From the NCBI RefSeq assembly GCF_038784515.1, contig NZ_CP152376.1, forward strand, positions 682,001 to 746,000: 64,000 nucleotides of DNA. Reading direction: 5' to 3'. The translations under genes and the position numbers were made by a program. The DNA comes from Rhodoferax sp. GW822-FHT02A01. GTDB lineage: Bacteria; Pseudomonadota; Gammaproteobacteria; Burkholderiales; Burkholderiaceae_C. The notes beneath the pieces were generated by a model. The model was not told the origin of the DNA, did not search any database, and worked only from the letters and a program-made list of their open reading frames with translations. Shown here one piece after another: positions 24,882 through 35,290 of the stretch. Every line of letters starts with the position of its first letter. Position 1 is the first letter of the stretch.

Positions 24882-25865
24882 ATGTCTCTATTTTCAAAAA
24901 CCCAACTCGTTCGCAGTCTGGCCTTGGCCGCATTGCTTGCTGCGCCTGCGCTTGGCGTCGGCATCGCCCACGCCGATGGTGTGACGGCGCAAGGCATCAC
25001 CTTCACTGCGGAGCAGTCCTACCCTGAAGGGATGGCCTGGCACCCCACACAAAAGGTGTTTTTTGTAAGCTCGGTGCACACGGGCACCATTGGCAAGGTC
25101 ACCCCGCAGGGCGTCTACACACCGTTCATCCAAGACGAGAAGCTGGTTTCCACCCTGGGCGTCACGCTGGATCTGCAGCACAACCTGCTCTGGGTGGCCA
25201 TCGGTGACCTGGGCACCTCCATCCGCAGCAGCGAAGCAACCGCCTACAAGCTGGCAGCCGTGGCCGCCTACGACGCCACAACCGGCGAGCGACGCGCCTA
25301 CCATGACCTGAGCAATCTGATGACAGGAGGCGGCAAACTGGCCAATGACCTTGCGGTGGACGCCGCCGGCAATGTCTACATCACCGACAGCTTTGCACCC
25401 GTGATCTACCGTGTGGATACCAAGGGCCAGGCCAGTGTTTTTGCTCAAAGCGACCTGTTCAAGGGCGAGGGCTTCAACCTCAATGGCATCGTGGCCCACC
25501 CGGACGGCTATCTGCTGGTCAACAAGTACAACAGCGGCGAAGTCTTTCGCATCAGTATCCGCAACGGCGCAGACATCCAGCGCGTGAGCCTGCCCGAGGC
25601 GGTGAACGGCGCCGACGGCATGCAACTGCGTGATAAGGACCATCTGGTCCTGGTGGAAGGTGCAGGCAGCAACCAAGTCGTGGAACTGGTGTCCAGAGAC
25701 GGCTGGAAATCTGCCACGCTGCAGCCCGCGCGCAAGACAGCCTACGCATTCCCGACATCCGTCGCCATCGTAGGCAGGGACCTCTATGTATTGAATTCGC
25801 GGCTGGATACCTTGCTGGACAAGGAGGCCCCCAAGGTCAGCGCGTATCTGCTGCAGAAGTACTGA
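24882..25865 (+). CDS. Secreted SMP-30/gluconolactonase-like beta-propeller protein
   Basis: 327 residues from ATG 24882 (MSLFSKTQLV); an earlier start at 24816 would bury the signal peptide. The signal sequence is LVRSLALAALLAAPALGVGIAHADG. Repeated propeller motifs follow: YPEGMAWHPTQKVFFVSS, LANDLAVDAAGNVYITDS, FNLNGIVAHPDGYLLVN and NGADGMQLRDKDHLVLVE. The family includes lactonases and strictosidine-synthase-like enzymes with a central Ca site; the substrate is not evident. It is predicted periplasmic. The ribosome site is weak. It is divergent from a LysR regulator. Confidence 0.85.
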   Translation: MSLFSKTQLVRSLALAALLAAPALGVGIAHADGVTAQGITFTAEQSYPEGMAWHPTQKVFFVSSVHTGTIGKVTPQGVYTPFIQDEKLVSTLGVTLDLQHNLLWVAIGDLGTSIRSSEATAYKLAAVAAYDATTGERRAYHDLSNLMTGGGKLANDLAVDAAGNVYITDSFAPVIYRVDTKGQASVFAQSDLFKGEGFNLNGIVAHPDGYLLVNKYNSGEVFRISIRNGADIQRVSLPEAVNGADGMQLRDKDHLVLVEGAGSNQVVELVSRDGWKSATLQPARKTAYAFPTSVAIVGRDLYVLNSRLDTLLDKEAPKVSAYLLQKY

Positions 25866-26027
25866 TGCGTCAAATGTTCAACCCCGGCTGACTGGAGCCG
25901 TTCGGGTGGGACGTCTGCCGACAAGGCACGCAATTTGCCTCTGCACTCGGCGCGAGCCAGCTTTGTCGGAGTTGTCCAATCCGCTGTGTAGCGTTTGTCC
26001 TGATCGCAACAATTTGTGGAGGTTTTC

Positions 26028-26438
26028 ATGCCAACCGCGCTATATATAGAGTTACCAGACGCTTTGCCGGCCCGTCCCGACTGTCCTGTGCGCCATGCGC
26101 AGGCGCAGCGTTGGCTCGCGGATCTGCCGCCGGATCTGCTGGATCTGGTGGTGGCACCCGTCTCGATTGACGTGTTCCATGAATACGAGATGCAGGCCGA
26201 ACGCACCCAGGGCCGCGATGCTGCCAATGCCCCATGCTTTTGCGAGTACCGCTTTGTGCTCACCCAATTGCGCTCAGATGATAACGAGGTGTTTTACGAG
26301 ACACCGGTATACGCGGAGACGCTGACTTCGTGGCGACTGTTGGACGAGCGCTGGCTGGTGTGCCGCACTACGCTGGATCGGCTGGGTCAGCACGGGTCGC
26401 AAACCATCCTATCGCTCAGTGACCACATGCCGCGATGA
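26028..26438 (+). CDS. Unknown cytoplasmic protein (136 aa)
   Basis: 136 residues from ATG 26028 with GGAGG 6 bp upstream; a GTG four codons earlier is possible. No known family is recognised. It is acidic and Leu-rich with a central DVFHEYEMQAERTQGRDAAN segment and CRTTLDRLGQHG near the end. There is no signal or membrane segment. It lies upstream of the molybdenum region, separated from it by about 200 bp holding regulatory elements, so linkage to Mo metabolism is uncertain. Confidence 0.65.
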   Translation: MPTALYIELPDALPARPDCPVRHAQAQRWLADLPPDLLDLVVAPVSIDVFHEYEMQAERTQGRDAANAPCFCEYRFVLTQLRSDDNEVFYETPVYAETLTSWRLLDERWLVCRTTLDRLGQHGSQTILSLSDHMPR

Positions 26439-26493
26439 GCACCGATGCAACGGTTTCCAAACACCTGAAATAGCGGGATTTTCTTTTGGAATG

Positions 26494-26517
26494 CGTTATA
26501 TAGTAAAGTAAATAACG
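26494..26517. promoter_or_regulatory. ModE-like operator
   Basis: CGTTATATA-GTAAAG-TAAATAACG is a nearly perfect inverted repeat (8 of 9 positions pair) matching the ModE-box pattern CGnTATATA-N6-TATATAnCG. It lies 128 bp before the molybdopterin-domain gene, and modE itself is at 27982. It suggests control by molybdate-bound ModE. Confidence 0.75.
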
Positions 26518-26544
26518 TATACAGGTTCTACGCCAACGTTCCAG

Positions 26545-26560
26545 CGGCACGCTATTTGCT
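26545..26560 (+). promoter_or_regulatory. Sigma-54-like promoter before molybdopterin-domain gene
   Basis: CGGCACGCTATTTGCT matches TGGCACG-N4-TTGCT except at the first base; the essential GG and GC are correctly spaced by 10. The predicted start is near 26570, 75 bp before the gene at 26645. No TGT-N10-ACA was found upstream, so NifA dependence is unproven. Confidence 0.5.
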
Positions 26561-26644
26561 CAAGGCTATAGCGATCACGGGTTTTGTCGGATTTGTCGCC
26601 TCTTGTGCGCCACCGTGTCCTGTAACCAACATGAAAGGCAGAGC

Positions 26645-27199
26645 ATGATGACTGGTCCCCCTGACAATCACCGCAGGCGATTGTGTGGCCTGCTGGCTCT
26701 GGGCTCGACGATGGCGGTAGCCCACCCTGCGGCGGGCGGCGAAGCTGCTGGTCGGGTCAGCCTGCAGTTGCGCGTGGGTGGCCGGGTGCAACGCGATGTG
26801 CTGCTGACACCAGAAACACTGGGCGACTTCGCCAAGGTCACGATTGCCGACACTCCCTTGCGCGGACGAACCGGCGATGCCTTGCGGGTGCTCTCGGGCT
26901 ATAGCGGCATCCGCCTGACCGATCTGCTGGACAAGGCGCAGATCGTTGCCAGGGACCACAACGATCTGAAGAAAACCATCGTAGTCGCCACGGCTACCGA
27001 TGACTACAAGGCCGTGTTCTCCTGGAACGAGCTCTACAACACGGCCATTGGTGAAGGCGTCTACGTCCTGGTGACCAAGGAAGGTAAACCGCTTGGCGAC
27101 GAAGAGGGGCGCTTTGCACTGATCTCATTGCAGGACAGCAAGACCGGACCACGCCACGTGCGCTGGCTGGCCGACATACGGGCCACGCTGGTGGACTGA
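26645..27199 (+). CDS. Tat-exported molybdopterin-binding-domain protein
   Basis: 184 residues from ATG 26645 (a second Met follows directly). The N-terminus has HRRRLCGLLALGSTMAVAHP, a likely twin-arginine signal (RRR before a hydrophobic stretch). The mature part (VSLQLRVGGRVQRDV, YSGIRLTDLLDKAQIV, DYKAVFSWNELYN, GRFALISLQDSKTGPRHVRWLADI) matches the single oxidoreductase molybdopterin-binding domain of the sulfite-oxidase superfamily. It lacks an obvious cofactor Cys, so it may bind rather than catalyse. It is predicted periplasmic. It sits behind ModE-like and sigma-54-like elements at the edge of the Mo-uptake genes. Confidence 0.78.
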   Translation: MMTGPPDNHRRRLCGLLALGSTMAVAHPAAGGEAAGRVSLQLRVGGRVQRDVLLTPETLGDFAKVTIADTPLRGRTGDALRVLSGYSGIRLTDLLDKAQIVARDHNDLKKTIVVATATDDYKAVFSWNELYNTAIGEGVYVLVTKEGKPLGDEEGRFALISLQDSKTGPRHVRWLADIRATLVD

Positions 27200-27442
27200 A
27201 ACCATGTGCAGCCCTCAGCCCCTTGCTCCAAGCGAACCGCCGCCAACCGAGGCGGCGCGCGGGTACGCCGCGGCAGAAGGCTTGGGGCAAACCGCGCCCG
27301 CGCGGGTATGCCACGAAATGCCTGACGACGGCAGCGCCACCGTGCCTGCACCGCAGCTTCAGGATCTCCGAAATTGGCTGGAGGCGCGCAAGCGCTTTCC
27401 CGCCTTGTCCATGTGCAGAAAATGAACGCGTCTACCCCAGGA

Positions 27443-27871
27443 TCAAACCGGCACACCCACCAGCACATGGCTGGCCTTGAAGAGTGCGATCACTGCGGCG
27501 CCTTCGACCAGACCGAGTTCGGCCACGGCATCGTTGGTCACCATGGCGCTGACGGTGGCGCCACCGACCAAGGCCACTTTGACGTGGGAGTTGACGCCGC
27601 CCTTGGTGAGGGCGCTGACCGTTCCCTTGAGCTGGTTGCGGGCGCTGAAACGGTATTCGGGCGTGCCCGACAGCAAGGTGACCCAGGGCGTCTTGACCAC
27701 GGCCACAGCCTGGGAGCCCTTGGCCAGTCCCAGCGACTGGACGCTGGCTTCGGTCAGCGTGGCCACGATCCTGTCGCCGCCCGCTGTGGTGATTTCGATT
27801 TCGGCGTTGATGGGGCCGTCCTTGATTTCGGTGACTGTGCCTTTGAATACATTGCGTGCGCTGATGGTCAT
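27443..27871 (-). CDS. mop: Tandem Mop-domain molybdate-binding protein (molbindin)
   Basis: 142 residues from ATG 27871 with GGAAA upstream. Two repeats of the Mop/TOBE fold: SARNVFKGTVTEIKDGPINAE... and FSARNQLKGTVSALTKGGVNSH..., each ending with a hydrophobic ALFKASHVLVG-like strand. Molbindins bind molybdate or tungstate in the cytoplasm, acting as a store or buffer. It is divergent from modE, whose C-terminal half has the same tandem architecture; the two are likely related by duplication. Confidence 0.88.
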   Translation of the reverse strand: MTISARNVFKGTVTEIKDGPINAEIEITTAGGDRIVATLTEASVQSLGLAKGSQAVAVVKTPWVTLLSGTPEYRFSARNQLKGTVSALTKGGVNSHVKVALVGGATVSAMVTNDAVAELGLVEGAAVIALFKASHVLVGVPV

Positions 27872-27956
27872 GGTGAGTTTCCTGTTGTGAAGGGCCAAAG
27901 CCCGGATGAACGACAGCCCATGGTGCGCCCAAGCGTTTTTCCTTTTCCACCACAAC

Positions 27957-27971
27957 GCCAACTTCGTTGGC
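27957..27971. promoter_or_regulatory. Inverted repeat just upstream of modE
   Basis: GCCAAC-TTC-GTTGGC is a perfect 6-bp inverted repeat ending 10 bp before the modE ATG, in the 110-bp divergent region shared with the mop gene. It could be an operator or a hairpin masking the ribosome site; its sequence is not a ModE box. Confidence 0.35.
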
Positions 27972-27981
27972 ACAACACCAC

Positions 27982-29585
<1,604 letters not shown>

Positions 29586-29650
29586 TGCGACAGCAGCGGG
29601 CATGGAAATGGCTTGCTGAGCAGGAATTGAAGGCAACCGGAACCTGAACC

Positions 29651-30037
29651 ATGAAAATTGCAGTGGCAACCAAGGACAACTGGGGCCAGGTCGCAGGCCA
29701 TGCGGGCAAGGCACACGACTGGCTGGTGTTTGACTGCCAGCCCGGCACGCCGGTGCCGCAGCCGCAGCGCGTGGTGCTCACCACAGAGCAGTTGCCACAC
29801 AACTTCCATGACGACGGCCCGCACCCCTTGCACGGTGTGGAGATTGTGGTGGTGGCCAGTGCCGGTGACGGCTACATCCGCCACATGCAGAAGTGGGGCA
29901 CGCAGGTGCTACTGACCGGCGAGACCCTGCCCACGCAAGCTCTGGAAAAAATCCTCGCGGGGGAGGCGCTGCCAGATACCCGCTTTGACATCACCACCAC
30001 CTTGTGCAAGGTACGTGACCTGTTCTCACGGCACTAG
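29651..30037 (+). CDS. NifX/NafY-family dinitrogenase cofactor-binding protein
   Basis: 128 residues. The N-terminal MKIAVATKDNWGQVAGHAGKAHDWLVFD and HPLHGVEIVVVASAGDGYIRHMQKWG match the Fe-Mo cofactor binding fold of NifX, NafY and VnfX. It is shorter and divergent from the nifX at 4446. Position between modA and modD suggests a role in handing Mo, or a Mo-containing cofactor precursor, to nitrogenase. Ten bp separate it from modD. Confidence 0.85.
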   Translation: MKIAVATKDNWGQVAGHAGKAHDWLVFDCQPGTPVPQPQRVVLTTEQLPHNFHDDGPHPLHGVEIVVVASAGDGYIRHMQKWGTQVLLTGETLPTQALEKILAGEALPDTRFDITTTLCKVRDLFSRH

Positions 30038-30047
30038 GTGCGCATCC

Positions 30048-30875
30048 ATGCTGGCACTCAACGACACCCAACTGCTGGCCCTGCTGGCCGACGACGTGCC
30101 CTGCGGCGACCTGACGACGCAAGCGTTGGGCATAGGTTCGCAGGCGGCGCACATTGCCTTCCATGCACGCCAGCCCATGACGGTGGTTGCCACCGAAGAA
30201 GCCGCGCGCCTGTTCACCCTGGCCGGAGCCCAAAGCATAGTGGTTGCGACCAGCGGCAGCCTGCTGCAGGCCGACGGACTGATGTTGGAGGCCCGCGGTT
30301 CGGCCACAGCACTGCACAGCGCCTGGAAATCCGCACAGACGCTGATCGAGTGGGCCAGCGGCATCGGCAGCGCAGCAGCGGCCATTGTGGCGGCTGCGCA
30401 AGGCGTGGCCGTTGCCTGTACCCGCAAGAACGTGCCGGGCACCAAAGCCATGTCCGTGAAGGCGGTGCAGGCAGGTGGCGCCACCATGCACCGGCTGGGC
30501 CTGTCGGAAACCCTGCTGGTGTTTGCAGAGCACCGCCTGTTTCTGGACGAACCACCGGCCGCCACACTGGCACGCCTGCGCCGCCAGCAGCCCGAGAAGA
30601 AGATCGTGGTCGAGGTGGCTTCCGTTGAGGAGGCACTGCAATGGGTGGATGCCGATGTGCTGCAACTGGAGAAGTTCACGCCAGAGCAAGTCGCTGCTTG
30701 CCGCGCTGCCATAGGACCGCACGGAGGCGGCTGCGCACTGCTGGCCGCAGCAGGTGGCGTGCGAGCCGACAATGCCGCGGCCTATGTGGCCGCCGGCGCG
30801 GACTTTCTGGTAACGTCAGCGCCCTACACCGCCAGCCCCAAGGACGTGCAAGTCCACTTCCGTCGCCTGCCATGA
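30048..30875 (+). CDS. modD: ModD, quinolinate phosphoribosyltransferase-like protein
   Basis: 275 residues from ATG 30048. It has a NadC-like fold: LLADDVPCGDLTTQALG at the start, SIVVATSGSLLQADGLMLEARGSATALHSAWKSAQ, then CTRKNVPGTKAMSVKAVQAGGATMHRLGLSE and a C-terminal barrel ending ADFLVTSAPYTASPKDV. ModD members occur in Mo-transport operons of diazotrophs; the reaction is not established. The stop overlaps the nifQ start (ATGA), so the two are translationally coupled. Confidence 0.88.
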   Translation: MLALNDTQLLALLADDVPCGDLTTQALGIGSQAAHIAFHARQPMTVVATEEAARLFTLAGAQSIVVATSGSLLQADGLMLEARGSATALHSAWKSAQTLIEWASGIGSAAAAIVAAAQGVAVACTRKNVPGTKAMSVKAVQAGGATMHRLGLSETLLVFAEHRLFLDEPPAATLARLRRQQPEKKIVVEVASVEEALQWVDADVLQLEKFTPEQVAACRAAIGPHGGGCALLAAAGGVRADNAAAYVAAGADFLVTSAPYTASPKDVQVHFRRLP

Positions 30876-31438
30876 ATGCATCACACAACCACAGGGAACT
30901 GCTGCAAGCCGAATTGCTGGCACGGCCGGTTGGTGCAGCTGCTCAGGCAGACCCTTTGCGTTCTGTGCTGGTCAGCATGGTGGTCGGGCGTTCGCTGAAC
31001 CTGGGCGTGCTGAGTGCCACGCTGGGACTGCCGCTGGCGACATTTCAAACACTTTGGCAGGACTACTTTGACGGCGACACGCTGTGGCTGGAAGACGGCC
31101 CCGGCGAAGCCATCGTGGAGCAGGAGGATCTGCAGAACCTGCTGCTGGAGTACCGCGCCCATCGCATTGAATCAGAAGTCTGGCTGGCGCAGATCGTGGC
31201 CTACGGCTGCTCCGGCCGGGACCATCTGTGGCAAGACCTGGGCCTGGCCAACCGGGGCGAGCTGTCCCTGTTGATGACCACCGCCTTTCCGGCACTGGCC
31301 GCGCTGAACACGGGGGACATGAAATGGAAGAAGTTCCTCTACCGCCACTACTGCAGCCGCGAAGGTATTTACGTATGCCCGGCACCATCTTGCGGGGAGT
31401 GCGCTGACCACGCCAAGTGTTTTGGCAAGGAAGAGTAG
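30872..31438 (+). CDS. nifQ: NifQ, molybdenum donor for FeMo-cofactor synthesis
   Basis: 188 residues from ATG 30872. The diagnostic C-terminal cysteine motif CPAPSCGECADHAKCF (C-x4-C-x2-C-x5-C) follows KWKKFLYRHYCSREGIYV. NifQ carries a Mo-Fe-S cluster that supplies Mo to the NifEN/NifH complex. Here it is embedded in the molybdate operon between modD and modB rather than beside other nif genes, linking Mo import directly to cofactor synthesis. Confidence 0.93.
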   Translation: MNASHNHRELLQAELLARPVGAAAQADPLRSVLVSMVVGRSLNLGVLSATLGLPLATFQTLWQDYFDGDTLWLEDGPGEAIVEQEDLQNLLLEYRAHRIESEVWLAQIVAYGCSGRDHLWQDLGLANRGELSLLMTTAFPALAALNTGDMKWKKFLYRHYCSREGIYVCPAPSCGECADHAKCFGKEE

Positions 31439-31450
31439 GCACCACCGCCC

Positions 31451-32116
31451 ATGTCCGCTGACATCGCCGCCATTGCCCTGAGCGCCAAACTCGCCGGGCT
31501 CACCACCTTGCTATTGCTGCTGTTTGGCACGCCCGTGGCCTGGTGGCTGGCGCGCAGCCGCTCACGCCTGCGCCATGTGGTGGGCGCCATCGTGACGCTG
31601 CCGCTGGTGCTGCCGCCTGCGGTGCTGGGCTTCTATCTGCTGGTGCTGATGGGGCCGCAGGGGCCCGTGGGGCAACTGACCCAATCATTGGGCCTGGGGC
31701 TGCTGCCCTTTACCTTTGCCGGCCTGGTGGTGGGCTCGGTAATCTATTCCATGCCCTTTGTCGTGCAGCCGCTGCAACAGGCTTTTGTGGCCATGGGCGA
31801 GCAACCATTGCAGGCCGCTGCCACCTTGCGCGCCTCGCCCTGGGATGCCTTCTTCACCGTGGCCCTGCCGCTGGCGCGCCCTGGCTTCATCACCGCGGCG
31901 GTGCTGGGCTTTGCCCACACGGTGGGTGAGTTTGGTGTGGTGCTGATGATTGGCGGCAATATCCCGGGCAAGACACAGGTGCTGTCCATGGCCATCTACA
32001 ACCATGTGGAAGCGCTGGAATACGCCAACGCGCACTGGCTGGCTGGCGGCATGCTGGTCTTTTCGTTCGTGGTGCTGCTGGTGCTGTACAGCCGCGGCTG
32101 GAACCGGACTTCATGA
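31451..32116 (+). CDS. modB: Molybdate ABC transporter permease
   Basis: 221 residues with about five transmembrane segments. The ABC-permease EAA-type loop is [47 protein letters not shown]; ModB-typical [19 protein letters not shown] follows. It forms the inner-membrane channel for molybdate with ModC. It is 12 bp after nifQ, and its stop overlaps the modC start (ATGA). Confidence 0.95.
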   Translation: MSADIAAIALSAKLAGLTTLLLLLFGTPVAWWLARSRSRLRHVVGAIVTLPLVLPPAVLGFYLLVLMGPQGPVGQLTQSLGLGLLPFTFAGLVVGSVIYSMPFVVQPLQQAFVAMGEQPLQAAATLRASPWDAFFTVALPLARPGFITAAVLGFAHTVGEFGVVLMIGGNIPGKTQVLSMAIYNHVEALEYANAHWLAGGMLVFSFVVLLVLYSRGWNRTS

Positions 32117-33183
32117 GCATCCACGCACAGTTCCATCTGTCCTACCCCAGCTTCACGCTGGATGTGAACCTGGACCTGCCGGGCAAGGGCGTTACGGCCT
32201 TGTTCGGCCCCTCGGGGTGCGGCAAGACGTCGGTACTGCGCTGCATGGCCGGCCTAACCCGTGCACCGCAAGGGCAACTGACCGTGAACGGCGAGGAGTG
32301 GCAAAGCCCGCAGTCCTTCCTGCCCACGCACCAGCGCCCCTTGGGCTACGTGTTCCAGGAGGCGGGGCTGTTCCCGCATCTGGATGTGCGGCGCAATTTG
32401 CAGTACGGTCTGAAGCGGGTCACGCCAGCGCAGCGCAAGGTAGCGTGGGACGACGTGGTAGCGCTGCTGGGCATTGCCCATTTGCTGGACCGTATGCCGC
32501 AGGGTCTGTCGGGTGGTGAGCGCCAGCGCGTGGCCATTGCACGTGCGCTGCTGACCAGTCCGCGCCTGCTGCTGATGGACGAGCCGTTGGCGGCGCTGGA
32601 CCAGTCGCGCAAGAACGAGTTCCTGCCGTATCTGGAGCGCCTGCATGACGAGCTCGACATTCCGGTGATCTACGTCAGCCACGCACCGGACGAAGTGGCC
32701 CGGCTGGCCGACCACATGGTGCTGATGGATCAGGGGCGTGTGGTGGCCAGTGGGCCGCTTACCGACACGCTGGCCCGGCTGGACCTGCCGGTGCATCTGG
32801 GCGAAGACGCTGGTGTGGTGCTGCAAGCCGTGGTGGTCGAGCGTGATCTGGCATGGCACCTGGCGCGCGTGGAGTTTCCGGGCGGCAGCCTGTGGGTGCG
32901 CGACGGTGGACATCCGGTAGGCCATGCGGTGCGGGTGCGCATACTGGCGCGTGACGTATCCATCGCCCGCGAACAGGTGGGCGGCATCAGCATCCAGAAC
33001 TGCCTGCCCGCCACCATTGACCAGATGGCTACCGACTACCACCCGGCACTTGCGTTGCTGCGCCTGCATGTAGGCACATCGCCCCTGCTCGCCCGGCTGA
33101 CCCAGCGCGCCGCCGCGCAGCTGGAACTGGCGCCTGGCATGCCGGTGTGGGTGCAGATCAAGGCCGTGGCACTGATCGGCTAA
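32113..33183 (+). CDS. modC: Molybdate ABC transporter ATP-binding protein
   Basis: 356 residues. Walker [10 protein letters not shown] (about residue 32), signature [16 protein letters not shown], Walker [13 protein letters not shown] and a switch His in [16 protein letters not shown]. The C-terminal Mop/TOBE domain ([29 protein letters not shown]) is typical of ModC and allows Mo-dependent feedback. It powers molybdate import through ModB. It is the last gene of the modA-modC series. Confidence 0.95.
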   Translation: MSIHAQFHLSYPSFTLDVNLDLPGKGVTALFGPSGCGKTSVLRCMAGLTRAPQGQLTVNGEEWQSPQSFLPTHQRPLGYVFQEAGLFPHLDVRRNLQYGLKRVTPAQRKVAWDDVVALLGIAHLLDRMPQGLSGGERQRVAIARALLTSPRLLLMDEPLAALDQSRKNEFLPYLERLHDELDIPVIYVSHAPDEVARLADHMVLMDQGRVVASGPLTDTLARLDLPVHLGEDAGVVLQAVVVERDLAWHLARVEFPGGSLWVRDGGHPVGHAVRVRILARDVSIAREQVGGISIQNCLPATIDQMATDYHPALALLRLHVGTSPLLARLTQRAAAQLELAPGMPVWVQIKAVALIG

Positions 33184-33193
33184 CCTACGGACC

Positions 33194-33691
33194 ATGCCAA
33201 TAACCATACGCCCCTACGAACCCAAGGATTGGCCCCTTCTCTGGCCTGTGCTCCACACCACTTTCGCGGCCGGTGATACCTATGCGTACGCCCCCGAAAG
33301 CACAGAAGCGGACGTCCACAAAGTCTGGATTGAAACACCTGCCGCCACGTATGTCGCTGTGGCAGAGGATGGTTCATTGCTCGGTACCTACAAGCTTCAA
33401 TCCAACCAGCCCGGACTTGGCTCACATGTCAGCAACTGTGGATACGTTGTGGCACCCAGCGCCCGGGGGCAAGGTGTCGCATCGGCAATGTGCGAGCACT
33501 CCCAAGTCGAAGCGGTGAAGCGCGGTTTCAAGGCCATGCAATTCAACCTGGTTGTGTCTACCAATGCAGTAGCCGTGAACCTGTGGAAGAAGCACGGCTT
33601 TTCCATCGTGGGAACACTCCCCGGCGCGTTTCAACACAGAGCACTGGGCTATGTGGATGCCTATGTCATGTTCAAAACGCTAGGCACCTGA
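33194..33691 (+). CDS. GNAT-family N-acetyltransferase
   Basis: 165 residues. The acetyl-CoA binding motif VVAPSARGQGVASAMCEHS (R/Q-x-x-G-x-G/A pattern) is in the middle, followed by NLVVSTNAVAVNLWKKHGFSIVGTLPGAF, the conserved motif B of GNAT proteins. It starts MPITIRPYEPKDWPLL. The substrate is unknown. It follows modC by 10 bp on the same strand and may be cotranscribed, but no Mo role is implied. Confidence 0.9.
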   Translation: MPITIRPYEPKDWPLLWPVLHTTFAAGDTYAYAPESTEADVHKVWIETPAATYVAVAEDGSLLGTYKLQSNQPGLGSHVSNCGYVVAPSARGQGVASAMCEHSQVEAVKRGFKAMQFNLVVSTNAVAVNLWKKHGFSIVGTLPGAFQHRALGYVDAYVMFKTLGT

Positions 33692-33722
33692 CCCCGGGTT
33701 GTGGCTCTGATGGGCCATGCGC

Positions 33723-34169
33723 TCATTGCCCATGAACAGACTCAGCAGGCGCTGGCTTTGGAGGCGCGCCGTCCGGTGCATCGGTGGTGATCAGTTCCCG
33801 CAAGATCCCACCACCGGCAACGCTGCCGCTGACCGTGCCTTCGCCGCGCATTCTGGCGTCGCAGGCCACCCGATCCTCACCTTTGAGTGCATCACAACGC
33901 ATCAGGCCGTTGCGCCGGAGTTGTTCCGCGTCGGCAGAAGGCGTGGAGTCCAGACGCTGGGCCTGTACCGCCCTGGCTTCTTTCATGCAGGGCTCGAAAG
34001 CCTGACCGGACTTGCCGTCCTGGCAAGCACGTTGATCCGCCTCGAAGCGGCGTGCCCTTTCGCCACGGTCCTGCGCGGCCACGGTGGCCACATGGGCCCA
34101 GAGCAGCGCCACCATGGCGATGCCGACGCAACGACGAATACTTTGTTGAGCGCTTGGAACAGCAGGCAT
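33723..34169 (-). CDS. Small secreted protein of unknown function (148 aa)
   Basis: 148 residues from ATG 34169, chosen for the GGGGAA upstream and the signal peptide RRCVGIAMVALLWAHVATVAAQ. The mature part is charged and helical with regularly spaced cysteines (ACQDGKSGQAFEPCMKEAR, MRCDALKGEDRVACDARMRGEG), suggesting two disulfides. It ends in a Gly/Pro-rich tail. No named family is assigned. It is convergent with the acetyltransferase gene. Confidence 0.7.
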   Translation of the reverse strand: MPAVPSAQQSIRRCVGIAMVALLWAHVATVAAQDRGERARRFEADQRACQDGKSGQAFEPCMKEARAVQAQRLDSTPSADAEQLRRNGLMRCDALKGEDRVACDARMRGEGTVSGSVAGGGILRELITTDAPDGAPPKPAPAESVHGQ

Positions 34170-34465
34170 ATTGATTCCCCATTCACCGCAAAAGGCGATG
34201 ACAGGGGTACAGCGTGCCAAAGGCAGGCACACCGGTCTGTGCGATAGCCAACCCAAACCAACGCATTGCCCCATTGGCAGAGATACCGGCGCTACGGGGT
34301 GCAACGTACATACAGGCGCCGCTTGCTTGGCGACCATGTCATGGCGAGCAGGTGGAGATTTTCAATTCAACGTCTGCTTGCATGCGTGCAATGGACTTTC
34401 ATGTTTCTGTTGAAGGGTGAACCGTCCGCTGCAATTTTGCTTGTATCCAACTTGGAAAGTTTCAT
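34170..34465. other. 296-bp intergenic region with no gene seen
   Basis: This is the divergent gap between the secreted Cys-protein gene and the PEP-CTERM gene. It must hold promoters for both. No strong palindrome, -24/-12 element or RNA gene was recognised; only short open frames without ribosome sites are present. Confidence 0.5.
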
Positions 34466-35143
34466 ATGAAAAATGTATTGGGGAAATATTCCCTGGCCTT
34501 GTCGGCCGTCAGTCTGGCGGTGCTGGCGTTGCCAGCCCAGGCAGTGGAAGTGAGCTTCTCCGGGAGCAACACCGCCACAACCGGTGTTGTGAGCGGCGTG
34601 GACAACCTCGGTAACACGTGGGTCACCAGCGACGGCCCTTCCAACATCAACAGCAGCTTCACGATGGCCGATCAGCAGGAAACTGCACAGGCGTTCAACA
34701 TCCTCAATTTCAGCAATGGACTGGGCAGCTGGGCCAATTCGTTTCAATTGACGATCAACAAGAGCCAGCAGGGTTCGGGATTCAAAGGCATCATTCAGAC
34801 CCCGGTCGCGTCCGGTCTGAGCAATGGATTCATGGTGCAGGAAATTGCTGGCGACTCCACCAGTTGGGCGTCCTGGGCAGCGACCTACAGCCTCCTGGAT
34901 ACCATCAGTGGTCTGTATCAGCAGGTGCTGTTTACAGCACCTGAGGGAAAGCAACTTTCCCAGGGGCAGAACTTCATGCTGGACGTCAACTTCTCCGGCA
35001 TCATCACCACCGACTCGGGCTGGGCGGCCTCGTGGGATGACCGAGCAGCACCCACCAATGACGTACCAGAGCCAGGCACTGTGACGCTCATGGGACTGGG
35101 AGCTGTGGGCTTGCTGGGGGCAGCGCGGCGCAAGAAAGCATAA
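34466..35143 (+). CDS. PEP-CTERM sorting-domain surface protein
   Basis: 225 residues. A signal peptide (LALSAVSLAVLALPAQAVE) is followed by an Asn/Ser/Thr/Gly-rich beta-type region. The C-terminus carries the PEP-CTERM tripartite signal: VPEPGT, then the hydrophobic span VTLMGLGAVGLLGA, then a basic RRKK tail. Such proteins are processed by EpsH-type exosortase and exported, often with exopolysaccharide or biofilm. No exosortase gene lies in the window. A GC hairpin follows at 35161. Confidence 0.92.
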   Translation: MKNVLGKYSLALSAVSLAVLALPAQAVEVSFSGSNTATTGVVSGVDNLGNTWVTSDGPSNINSSFTMADQQETAQAFNILNFSNGLGSWANSFQLTINKSQQGSGFKGIIQTPVASGLSNGFMVQEIAGDSTSWASWAATYSLLDTISGLYQQVLFTAPEGKQLSQGQNFMLDVNFSGIITTDSGWAASWDDRAAPTNDVPEPGTVTLMGLGAVGLLGAARRKKA

Positions 35144-35160
35144 ACGCCAGCACGTCATGC

Positions 35161-35184
35161 GGCGCTGGAGCGAACTCCGGCGCC
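35161..35184 (+). terminator. Hairpin after PEP-CTERM gene
   Basis: GGCGCTGGAG-CGAA-CTCCGGCGCC forms a 10-bp stem with one mismatch and a CGAA tetraloop, 18 bp after the stop codon, followed by GTTTGCC. This is a probable transcription terminator. Confidence 0.7.
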
Positions 35185-35290
35185 GTTTGCCATGTCGTGC
35201 GTTGCATGTTTTACACGCGCTGTCGTAGCGCGCATCGCCCTGGATCAGCCCACAGCCTTGGCGTCCAGTCCAAGAACAAGAGGAATAGCC

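Noticed and set aside
27204..27425. Short plus-strand frame of 73 codons after the molybdopterin-domain gene
   Set aside because: Starts 5 bp after the upstream stop but has no ribosome site, Pro/Ala-rich coding-shadow composition and no domain.
29600..29640. TGGAAATGGCTTGCT as a -24/-12 promoter for the NifX-like gene
   Set aside because: The GG-GC spacing is nine, not ten, and the -24 box is poor.
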